From: an uncultured Sphingomonadaceae bacterium
GTDB lineage: Bacteria > Pseudomonadota > Alphaproteobacteria > Sphingomonadales > Sphingomonadaceae
NCBI GenBank assembly: GCA_938016505.1
Contig: CALLWN010000371.1
Coordinates: 1 to 5,779, forward strand
Length of the DNA stretch: 5,779 nt
Direction: 5' to 3'
The notes below the pieces were generated by a model that was not told the origin of the DNA, did no database searches, and saw only the letters and a list, made by a program, of their open reading frames with translations. The translations under genes were made by a program, and so were the position numbers. The number at the start of each line of letters is the position of its first letter. Positions within the stretch are counted from its first letter, which is position 1. Positions 1 to 5,779 of this stretch are shown here, in pieces.

Positions 1-1277
1 AAATCGGCATTGTGGCTGATGCCGCGCACAAGGAACCGGTCGAGCGCAGCCACCTGGGCATCGGCGGCCTCGAGCCGGGTGGGCGCGTGGGTGATGACCT
101 TGGCGATCATCGGGTCGTAGAACATCGAGATCTCGCTGCCTTCGACCACGCCAGAGTCGATGCGCAGGCCGCCGGTCTGCGCCGGCTCGGCATAGCGGGT
201 GAGCCGGCCGGTGGAGGGCAGGAAGCCGCGATAGGGATCCTCAGCGTAGAAGCGCGTCTCGATCGCATGGCCGTCGAGCCGGATATCCGACTGGCGGAAC
301 GGCAGCTTCTCGCCGGCCGCGATCCGGATCATCCACTCGACGAGGTCGAGCCCGGTCACGCATTCGGTCACCGGATGCTCCACCTGGAGGCGCGTGTTCA
401 TCTCGAGAAAGTAGAAGCTGCGGTCGGCGCCGGCGATGAACTCGACCGTGCCGGCCGAATGGTAGCCCACGGCCTTCGCCAGCTCGACCGCCTGCGCGCC
501 CATCGCCGCGCGCATCTCGGGCGTCACGAAGGGGGAAGGGCTTTCCTCCACCACCTTCTGGTGGCGGCGCTGGATCGAGCAGTCGCGCTCGTTCAGGTGG
601 ATGACATGGCCGTGGGTGTCGCCCAGCACCTGGATCTCGATGTGGCGCGGCTGCTCGACGAACTTCTCGATGAAGACCCGGTCGTCGCCGAAGCTCGCCT
701 TCGCCTCGCGGCGCACGGCATCGAACCCCTCGCGCACGTCGGTCTCCGAAAAGGCCAGCCGCATGCCCTTGCCGCCACCCCCGGCCGAGGCCTTCATCAT
801 CACCGGAAAGCCGATGTCCCGGGCAATGGCGAGCGCCTGTTCGGTATCGGCGATCTCGCCGACAAAGCCGGGCACGACATTGACACCCGCAGCGCGCGCC
901 AGCTTCTTCGATTCGATCTTGTCGCCCATGGCCGCAATGGCCCCGGCCGGTGGGCCGATGAAGGCGATGCCAGCGTCGGCGAGCGCGCGCGGGAACCATT
1001 CCCGTTCCGAGAGAAACCCATAGCCCGGGTGCACTGCCTCGGCCCCCGTCCTCAGGCAGGCCTCCACGATTCTCTCGCCGAGCAGATAGGATTGGGCGGC
1101 AGGCGGCGGGCCGAGATGAACCGCCTCGTCCGCCATCTCGACATGGAGCGCTGCTGCATCGGCGTCGGAATGGACTGCGACGGTTGCGATCCCGAGCCGC
1201 CGACAGGTGCGGATGACGCGACACGCAATTTCGCCGCGGTTGGCGATCAGGATTTTCGAAAACGGCTTGTCGGCCAC
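1..1277 (-). CDS. pccA: Acyl-CoA carboxylase alpha subunit, biotin carboxylase part (propionyl-CoA carboxylase-like), 3' truncated by window
   Basis: This is the N-terminal 425 residues of a biotin-dependent acyl-CoA carboxylase alpha subunit. Such enzymes carboxylate a carrier biotin with ATP and bicarbonate, and the beta subunit passes the carboxyl to propionyl-CoA (or acetyl- or methylcrotonyl-CoA) in the cytoplasm. Visible biotin carboxylase features are [17 protein letters not shown] near residues 8-24, MGDK at 117-120, the ATP-grasp glycine loop [12 protein letters not shown] at 162-173, [16 protein letters not shown], and the catalytic stretch [14 protein letters not shown] at about 292-305. 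The stretch [21 protein letters not shown] and the ending GISHNADF resemble PccA more than MccA, so the symbol is likely but not certain. The start is a GTG at 1275-1277, because a strong ribosome binding site lies six bases upstream and no in-frame ATG or GTG lies between it and the clpS stop. The family is usually about 660-670 residues, so the linker and biotinyl domain lie beyond the left edge. It follows clpS on the same strand after 117 bp. Confidence 0.93.
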   Translation of the reverse strand, partial: MADKPFSKILIANRGEIACRVIRTCRRLGIATVAVHSDADAAALHVEMADEAVHLGPPPAAQSYLLGERIVEACLRTGAEAVHPGYGFLSEREWFPRALADAGIAFIGPPAGAIAAMGDKIESKKLARAAGVNVVPGFVGEIADTEQALAIARDIGFPVMMKASAGGGGKGMRLAFSETDVREGFDAVRREAKASFGDDRVFIEKFVEQPRHIEIQVLGDTHGHVIHLNERDCSIQRRHQKVVEESPSPFVTPEMRAAMGAQAVELAKAVGYHSAGTVEFIAGADRSFYFLEMNTRLQVEHPVTECVTGLDLVEWMIRIAAGEKLPFRQSDIRLDGHAIETRFYAEDPYRGFLPSTGRLTRYAEPAQTGGLRIDSGVVEGSEISMFYDPMIAKVITHAPTRLEAADAQVAALDRFLVRGISHNAD

Positions 1278-1283
1278 CCGGAC

Positions 1284-1292
1284 TCTCCCCTC
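1284..1292 (-). promoter_or_regulatory. Ribosome binding site deciding the GTG start of pccA
   Basis: On the minus strand the sequence reads GAGGGGAGA, then six bases, then GTG. This is a strong Shine-Dalgarno match at good spacing. It supports the GTG at 1277 as the start in the absence of any ATG nearby in that frame. Confidence 0.7.
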
Positions 1293-1369
1293 GGGCGCTG
1301 CCTCTGGAAGCGTCCGGGCGGCGCCGTCAAGGCCTTCGGCGACATCGGGTCGGCAACATCGGGATGGCG

Positions 1370-1385
1370 ACCCGCTGCGGCGGGT
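1370..1385 (-). terminator. Hairpin just after clpS, possible weak terminator or processing site
   Basis: ACCCGC, loop TGCG, GCGGGT form a perfect six-base-pair stem with a four-base loop, beginning nine bases past the clpS stop on the minus strand. The sequence that follows on that strand (CGCCATCCCGATG) has no T-run, so it is not a classical intrinsic terminator. It could dampen transcription into pccA, protect the clpS transcript end, or be chance in GC-rich DNA. Confidence 0.3.
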
Positions 1386-1394
1386 GCAGCGATC

Positions 1395-1727
1395 TCAGGC
1401 CTTCTCCAGCGTGCACTGGAGCGGGTGCTGGTGCTGCTTGGCGAAGTCCATCACCTGGGTCACCTTGGTCTCGGCGACCTCGTAGGTGAAGATCCCGCAC
1501 ACGCCCACGCCCTTCTGGTGAACGTGCAGCATCACCCGCGTCGCCTCCTCGAGGCTCATGCGGAAAAAGCGCTGAAGCACATGGACCACAAACTCCATCG
1601 GCGTGTAGTCGTCGTTCAGCATGAGCACGCGATAAAGCGAGGGCTTCCTGGTCTGCGGGCGCGTGCGGGTGACAACCCCGGTGCCGGTGCCCGTGCCCTC
1701 ATCGTCCTGGTTCGGAGTGTTCGCCAT
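1395..1727 (-). CDS. clpS: ATP-dependent Clp protease adaptor protein ClpS
   Basis: This 110-residue protein is the ClpS adaptor, a cytoplasmic protein that binds bulky N-terminal residues (N-degrons) and delivers those substrates to ClpA of the ClpAP protease. The core runs from about residue 30 to the end. N-degron pocket residues known from E. coli ClpS can be matched with a constant offset of four: N38, D39, D40, T42, the gatekeeper M44 and H70, within [14 protein letters not shown] and LHVHQKGVG. The C-terminal stretch [25 protein letters not shown] is typical of alphaproteobacterial ClpS. The first 29 residues form a flexible acidic, Gly/Thr-rich and then basic tail, including GTGTGTG; in the family this tail engages ClpA. 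The ATG at 1725-1727 is chosen because it gives normal family length, although no clear Shine-Dalgarno precedes it. The frame stays open upstream to 1922 but that part looks non-coding. No clpA is in the window. pccA lies 117 bp downstream on the same strand. Confidence 0.96.
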   Translation of the reverse strand: MANTPNQDDEGTGTGTGVVTRTRPQTRKPSLYRVLMLNDDYTPMEFVVHVLQRFFRMSLEEATRVMLHVHQKGVGVCGIFTYEVAETKVTQVMDFAKQHQHPLQCTLEKA

Positions 1728-1783
1728 TGCGTCGACATGAAATACCGGAGAACAGCCTGTGTCCGCAACCCCGACGCCGGGCT

Positions 1784-1804
1784 TCGCGGCCGGTCCGGCC
1801 GCGA
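1784..1804. promoter_or_regulatory. Perfect 21-bp palindrome, candidate operator or structured-leader element
   Basis: TCGCGGCCGG, a single central T, and CCGGCCGCGA form ten-base arms without mismatch. The element ends 195 bases before the adaptor ATG and lies 57 bases upstream of the clpS ATG, in the only region expected to hold both promoters. A dimeric repressor site is one reading; a hairpin in a leader RNA is another. A DNA-binding partner cannot be named from the sequence. Confidence 0.35.
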
Positions 1805-1977
1805 CAACTGGAGGTGCGACACCAGTGCGCAGGCAGGCCATGCGCGGACCGGGGCTTGCGCCGGTCGTGGCTCCACTCCATGTGCCAAGAGTGCGGCTCG
1901 GCATCGGTGAAACGAAGGGCATGGTGTCTCACGCGAGGTGACGCCTCGGCATGTCACGGCCACGGAGAGTTGGGTTT

Positions 1978-1984
1978 GAGGAGA
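1978..1984 (+). promoter_or_regulatory. Ribosome binding site of the efflux adaptor gene, unusually far from its start
   Basis: GAGGAGA is a strong Shine-Dalgarno match, but 15 bases separate it from the ATG at 2000, more than usual. No other in-frame start codon lies between them, and the lipoprotein signal begins exactly at that ATG, so the start is kept. Confidence 0.5.
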
Positions 1985-1999
1985 CCTGCGCAGTCCAGC

Positions 2000-3136
2000 A
2001 TGAAAGCGTGCGCGGCACCGGCGCTTGCCGCCGCCCTCATCCTTGGGGCCTGTTCGCTGGTCGGTGACAGCGGGGCATCTCCCGGGGCGGACGGCAAGGC
2101 CGCCGGGCGCATGGCGCGGCCGGGTGCCGGCGCAGGCGCGCCTGGTGGCATGCGCGAGCCGTCAGTCGTCGTCGGCACTGTCCAGACGAGGGAAATCGTC
2201 GACCGGATCGAGGCGGTCGGCACTGCCTTTGCCAACGAGCAGGCCGATCTCAACTCGACCGTCACCGAGCGGATCGCCCGCGTCAATTTCACCGACGGGG
2301 CCTTCGTCCCGAAGGGAGCGGTCATCGCCGAACTGGTGCGGTCCGAGCAGGGCGCCCAACTCGCCCAGTTCCAGGCCCGTCTGCGCGAGGCCGAGTCCCA
2401 GCTGCAGCGCCTGCAGGCCCTCCAGAAGCAAGGATTTGCCACCCGCGCCCAAATCGACAATGCGCAGGCAGCAGTCGATGTCGCCCGCGGGCAGGTCGCC
2501 GCCGCGGGGTCACAGATCGGCGATCGCGTCATCCGCGCGCCCTTTGCCGGCTGGCTGTCGCTGCGCCGGATTTCGCCCGGCACCGTCGTGAACGCCGGAA
2601 CACCCATCGCTACCATCGTCGACTATTCGCGGATCAAGCTCGACTTCCCGGTCCCCGAGACCTTCCTCGCCGCGATCAGGCCCGGCGACCCGATCATTGC
2701 ATCTGCCGCCGCCTACCCGGGCGAGCCGTTCACGGGCACCATTGCCACGATCGACCCGTTGGTTGATCCTGTCACGCGTGCCGCCACCGTTCGCGCCATC
2801 ATTCCCAATCGGGATCTGCGGCTTCGCCCGGGCATGCTGATGACGGTCGAGGTCAAGTCCGCACCGCGCACCGCGACCGTCGTTCCCGACCTTGCCCTCG
2901 TCGGCCAGGGCGACCGCAGCTTCGTGTTCCGCCTGAACGATGACAACAGCGTCACCCGGACCGAGGTGCGCACCGGCGTCCGTCGCGACGGCATGGTCGA
3001 AATCCGCGAAGGTCTGGCACCGGGCCAGCGGATCGTCGTCGAGGGAACGGTCAAGGTGCGCGACGGCATGACGGTCCGCCCGGTCGAGCAGGCCGCGCCC
3101 GGCGCACCGCAGGAGGCTGCGGAGCAGCCGGCATGA
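2000..3136 (+). CDS. RND efflux pump periplasmic adaptor subunit (membrane fusion protein, lipoprotein)
   Basis: This 378-residue protein is a periplasmic adaptor of the AcrA/MexA type, which bridges an inner-membrane RND permease and an outer-membrane TolC-like channel. Residues 1-17 are a short lipoprotein signal with the lipobox LGAC, so C18 should be lipidated. Residues 22-52 are a Gly/Ala-rich linker. A split lipoyl-like domain (about 80-114 and 177-205, with IRAPFAGWLSLRRISPGTVV) encloses an alpha-helical hairpin at about 115-176. The hairpin tip has R137, L141 and T148 with the spacing of the RLS channel-docking motif of AcrA. A beta-barrel (about 207-275) and a membrane-proximal domain (about 280-360) follow, then a Pro/Ala-rich tail. 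The start at 2000 is fixed by the lipoprotein signal. The stop overlaps the permease start by four bases, which indicates translational coupling. Pump substrates cannot be told from sequence. Confidence 0.95.
   Translation: MKACAAPALAAALILGACSLVGDSGASPGADGKAAGRMARPGAGAGAPGGMREPSVVVGTVQTREIVDRIEAVGTAFANEQADLNSTVTERIARVNFTDGAFVPKGAVIAELVRSEQGAQLAQFQARLREAESQLQRLQALQKQGFATRAQIDNAQAAVDVARGQVAAAGSQIGDRVIRAPFAGWLSLRRISPGTVVNAGTPIATIVDYSRIKLDFPVPETFLAAIRPGDPIIASAAAYPGEPFTGTIATIDPLVDPVTRAATVRAIIPNRDLRLRPGMLMTVEVKSAPRTATVVPDLALVGQGDRSFVFRLNDDNSVTRTEVRTGVRRDGMVEIREGLAPGQRIVVEGTVKVRDGMTVRPVEQAAPGAPQEAAEQPA
3121..3124 (+). promoter_or_regulatory. Ribosome binding site of the RND permease gene inside the adaptor gene
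   Basis: GGAG lies eight bases before the permease ATG. A stronger AGGAGG at 3111-3116 is 16 bases away and less well placed. Both sit in the last codons of the adaptor gene, so the permease is probably translated partly by coupling through the ATGA overlap. Confidence 0.45.
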
Positions 3137-5779
3137 TCCTCTCCGATGTCTCGGTGAAACGGCCGGTCTTTGCAGCCGTCCTCAGCCTCGTGATCGTGCT
3201 GGCGGGCGTCATCTCCTACTTCCGCCTTCCGGTCCGCGACCTGCCCGCGATCGAGCCGCCCGTCATCTCGGTCGACACCACCTATCGCGGCGCCAATGCC
3301 GAAGTGGTCGAGAACCGGGTCACCCAGATCATCGAGGACCGGCTCTCGGGCATCGAGGGGGTCGAATCGATCACGTCGCGCTCGCGCGACGGCCGGTCCG
3401 ACATCACCATCGAGTTCGCGACCAGCCGCGACCTCGACGCAGCCGCCAACGACGTCCGCGACCGGGTGGCCGGCATTCTCGGCAACCTGCCGGTCGAGGC
3501 CGACCCGCCGCAGGTGAACAAGGTCGATGTCGATGCCATGCCGATCATCTGGCTCAACCTTGTCCATCCGGGCTGGTCGGCAATGCAGATTGCCGACTAC
3601 GCCGACCGGGTCGTCGCCGACCGCTTTGCCTCGATCGACGGGGTCTCGCGGGTCCAGATCGGCGGCGACGCCCGGCCGGCGATGCGGGTCTGGCTGTCGC
3701 GGCAGAAGCTTGCCGCCTTCGGGCTCACCACCCAGGACATCGAGCGGGCGCTCAGGTCCCAGAATGTCGAGCTTCCCGCCGGCCGGATCGAGGGCGAGGC
3801 CACCAACCTGACGGTCAGGGTCACGCGCCAGTTCGCATCTCCGGAAGCCTTCGAGCGGCTGATCGTGTCCCGGGGCACCGACGGCTACCTCGTCCGCCTC
3901 GGCGATGTCGCGAGGGTCAGCCTCGAGCCCGAAAACCGCTACTCGCTGTTCCGTGCCAACGGAGAGTCCGGGATCGGGCTTGGGGTCGTCCGCCAGTCGG
4001 GCGCCAACACGCTCGCGGTTGCCAACGCCGTCAAGGCCGAGATGGCCAATGTGCAGAAGATGCTGCCGCCGGGCATGGAGATGGCGGTCAGCTTCGACAG
4101 CTCGCTCTTCATCGACCGCGCGATCCGGAACGTCTGGACGACGCTCGCCGAGGCTGCAGCCCTCGTCGTCCTCGTCATCTTCCTGTTCCTCGGCAGCGCA
4201 CGGGCAACCCTCATCCCGGCGATCACGGTTCCGATCTGCCTCATTGCCACCTTCGCTGTCCTCTACCTCCTCGGCTACTCGCTCAACCTGCTCACCCTGC
4301 TCGCCTTCGTGCTGGCCATCGGCCTCGTGGTCGATGATGCGATCGTTGTTCTCGAGAACATCTACCACCGAATCGAGCAGGGCGAGCCGCCGCTGGTTGC
4401 TGCCTATCTCGGCGCCCGCCAGGTCGGCTTCGCGGTCGTTGCGACAACCATCGTGGTGTGCGCGGTCTTCGTCCCGCTCTACTTCATCTCCGGCAACATC
4501 GGCGCCCTGTTCCGCGAGCTTGCCGGCGCGATGATCGGCGCGGTCGCCTTCTCGGGCTTCGTCGCCCTCTCGCTCATCCCCATGCTCTGCTCGAAGCTGC
4601 TGCGCGCGGAAGCGCAGGGCGGCGAGCACAATGCGTTCAACCGCTGGCTCGACCGCCAGTTCGACCGGGTCGCCGCAAGCTACAGGCGAGCCCTCGAGAA
4701 GATCATCAACCGGCCGGTCCTCGTCGGTGCTGCCGCGCTGCTGTTCGTCGGCGGCTGCCTCGGCCTTGCCTCCCGCCTCGCCAGCGAGCTCGCGCCCGAG
4801 GAGGATATCGGCAGCTTCCAGGTGAGCGTCTCCGCCGCGGAAGGGACCGGCTTTTCCACCATGGCCGGCTACATGCTCGACCTGCAGGAGAAGATCCTGC
4901 CGCTTGTCGAGGAAGGGAAGCTCCGCCGCCTCATCGTGCGCGCGCCCGGCAGCTGGGGCCCGACCGAGGATTTCGCCAACGGCGCCATGACAGGCTTTCT
5001 CCACCCCTGGGAGGAGCGCGATTTCACCACGCGCGACGTTGCCAACGAGGTCCAGGCGATCATCGCCCGCGATCCGCGGGTGCGCGGCAACGTCAGCACC
5101 GGCAACAGCCTGTCGCGCGGGCGGGGCCGGCCCATCCAGTTCGTCATTGCCGGATCGAGCTTCGAGGAGCTCGCCCGCGCCCGCGACGCCATCTTCGAGG
5201 CCGCTGCCGCCAACCCGGCGATCGTCGATCTCGATTCGGACTACAAGGAAACCAAGCCCCAGCTCCTCATCGACATCGACACGACCCGCGCCGGCGATCT
5301 CGGCGTCTCGGTCGCCGACATAGGGTCCACGCTCGAGACGATGATGGGCTCGCGCCGGGTCACCACGTTCATCGACCGCGGCGAGGAGTATAATGTCGTG
5401 CTCCAGGCCGAAGACAGCGACCGGGCATCGCCGGGCAATCTCTCCACCATCTATGTCCGCTCGGGAAGCTCGGGCCAGCTGGTCCCGCTCTCGAGCCTCG
5501 TCACCCTGCGCGAGGAAGCCCGCGCCGGAGAGCTTGGCCGGTTCAACAAGCTGCGCGCCATCACCCTCCAGGGCAATCTCGCTCCAGGGGCAACGCTTGG
5601 CGAGGCGCTCGACTTCCTCGAGGCGGAAGCCCGCAAGCACCCGGAAATCGCGGCAATCGGCTACAGGGGCGAGAGCCTTGCGCTCAGGCAGACTGGCTCG
5701 AGCCTCGTCCTCATCCTCGGCTTCACCGTGCTCCTGGTCTTCCTCGTGCTCGCCGCCCAGTTCGAGAGCTGGATCCACC
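3133..5779 (+). CDS. RND efflux transporter permease subunit (AcrB/HAE1-type), 3' truncated by window
   Basis: These 882 complete codons encode most of an inner-membrane RND permease, a proton-driven antiporter that captures substrates in the periplasm and membrane and passes them to a TolC-like channel. The N-terminus ILSDVSVKRPVFA leads into helix 1 (about 12-31). The first periplasmic pore domain follows (PVISVDTTYRGANAEVVE onwards), then helices 2-6 (about 338-354, 361-380, 385-411, 432-452, 465-487), helix 7 (about 528-545), the second periplasmic domain, and helix 8 (about 857-876), where the window ends. Helix 4 carries GLVVDDAIVVLEN with D401 and D402, matching the proton-relay aspartates D407/D408 of AcrB. 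The relay lysine of helix 10 lies beyond the edge. Family members are about 1,020-1,050 residues, so some 150 residues are missing. The gene overlaps the adaptor by four bases. The single-permease layout and sequence fit drug-type (HAE1) rather than heavy-metal pumps; substrates are unknown. Confidence 0.96.
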   Translation, partial: MILSDVSVKRPVFAAVLSLVIVLAGVISYFRLPVRDLPAIEPPVISVDTTYRGANAEVVENRVTQIIEDRLSGIEGVESITSRSRDGRSDITIEFATSRDLDAAANDVRDRVAGILGNLPVEADPPQVNKVDVDAMPIIWLNLVHPGWSAMQIADYADRVVADRFASIDGVSRVQIGGDARPAMRVWLSRQKLAAFGLTTQDIERALRSQNVELPAGRIEGEATNLTVRVTRQFASPEAFERLIVSRGTDGYLVRLGDVARVSLEPENRYSLFRANGESGIGLGVVRQSGANTLAVANAVKAEMANVQKMLPPGMEMAVSFDSSLFIDRAIRNVWTTLAEAAALVVLVIFLFLGSARATLIPAITVPICLIATFAVLYLLGYSLNLLTLLAFVLAIGLVVDDAIVVLENIYHRIEQGEPPLVAAYLGARQVGFAVVATTIVVCAVFVPLYFISGNIGALFRELAGAMIGAVAFSGFVALSLIPMLCSKLLRAEAQGGEHNAFNRWLDRQFDRVAASYRRALEKIINRPVLVGAAALLFVGGCLGLASRLASELAPEEDIGSFQVSVSAAEGTGFSTMAGYMLDLQEKILPLVEEGKLRRLIVRAPGSWGPTEDFANGAMTGFLHPWEERDFTTRDVANEVQAIIARDPRVRGNVSTGNSLSRGRGRPIQFVIAGSSFEELARARDAIFEAAAANPAIVDLDSDYKETKPQLLIDIDTTRAGDLGVSVADIGSTLETMMGSRRVTTFIDRGEEYNVVLQAEDSDRASPGNLSTIYVRSGSSGQLVPLSSLVTLREEARAGELGRFNKLRAITLQGNLAPGATLGEALDFLEAEARKHPEIAAIGYRGESLALRQTGSSLVLILGFTVLLVFLVLAAQFESWIH

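Larger units (their letters stand above)
1728..1999. other. Divergent intergenic region between clpS and the efflux operon
   Basis: These 272 bases separate the start codons of clpS (leftward) and the efflux adaptor gene (rightward), so promoters for both should lie here. I see no convincing sigma-70 boxes on either strand, no tRNA and no credible small gene. Short open frames cross it in several frames, but none resembles a protein or has a good ribosome binding site. The region is rich in inverted repeats: a perfect 21-bp palindrome at 1784-1804, then GGTG/CACC at 1813-1823, GCGCA/TGCGC at 1827-1845, GACCGG/CCGGTC at 1847-1866, and CGAGG/CCTCG at 1934-1948. Confidence 0.7.

Noticed and set aside
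1342..1363. Direct repeat of ACATCGGG at 1342-1349 and 1356-1363
   Set aside because: Two copies of an eight-base word in a short GC-rich gap are weak evidence for a binding site, and nothing else supports it.
1728..1762. Possible clpS promoter on the minus strand (TTGCGG, 18 bases, TATTTC)
   Set aside because: Each box matches the sigma-70 consensus at only about half its positions, and the -10 box would place the start of transcription almost on the start codon. Not supportable as a feature.
12..1910. A 632-residue open frame on the plus strand opposite pccA and clpS
   Set aside because: It is the in-register antisense of both genes and stays open for the same codon-usage reason. The minus-strand reading gives clear biotin carboxylase and ClpS.
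1728..1922. In-frame upstream extension of clpS by 65 codons
   Set aside because: The added residues are low-complexity and unlike ClpS N-termini, the extension overlaps the palindrome, and the ATG at 1727 gives the normal family length.
1759..1941. A 60-codon plus-strand open frame in the divergent spacer
   Set aside because: It has no good ribosome binding site, no recognisable domain and a Pro/Ala/Gly-rich translation typical of chance frames in GC-rich DNA.
1727..1999. In-frame upstream extension of the efflux adaptor to an ATG at 1727
   Set aside because: It would bury the lipoprotein signal inside the protein and remove export. The ATG at 2000 starts exactly at a good signal peptide.
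2713..5778. A 1,021-residue open frame on the minus strand opposite the permease
   Set aside because: Its codons are in register with the sense codons, so stops would need TTA, CTA or TCA in the permease, which are absent. Its translation is a charge-rich low-complexity string without family resemblance, while the sense strand is a clear RND permease.

Overview
The window is GC-rich (roughly two thirds G+C by eye) and carries four protein-coding genes in two divergent blocks. The ClpS sequence, the strong avoidance of TTA/CTA/TCA codons and the RND pump type suggest an alphaproteobacterium, perhaps sphingomonad-like. That placement is inference from sequence style and not from a marker gene.

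The left block is read on the minus strand. clpS (1395-1727) encodes the N-end-rule adaptor of the ClpAP protease. After a 117-bp gap comes the biotin-carboxylase-bearing alpha subunit of an acyl-CoA carboxylase, most like propionyl-CoA carboxylase PccA. It starts at a GTG at 1277 and runs off the left edge after 425 complete codons. A small hairpin without a T-tract follows the clpS stop.

A 272-bp spacer (1728-1999) separates the two blocks. I see no gene or RNA gene in it, but it holds a perfect 21-bp palindrome (1784-1804) followed by several short inverted repeats. This is the least explained part of the window and could be an operator or a structured leader.

The right block is read on the plus strand and is a typical RND efflux operon. 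A lipoprotein periplasmic adaptor (2000-3136) overlaps by four bases (ATGA) the inner-membrane permease (3133 to the right edge, 882 complete codons), which is cut inside its eighth membrane helix. The two would form a proton-driven tripartite exporter with a TolC-type outer-membrane channel. Neither that channel nor a regulator is visible here. The adaptor keeps a near-canonical TolC-docking tip motif.

I found no mobile element, CRISPR array, tRNA or rRNA, and no convincing new system. Two very long open frames on the strands opposite pccA/clpS and opposite the permease are explained by codon choice and are not annotated as genes.
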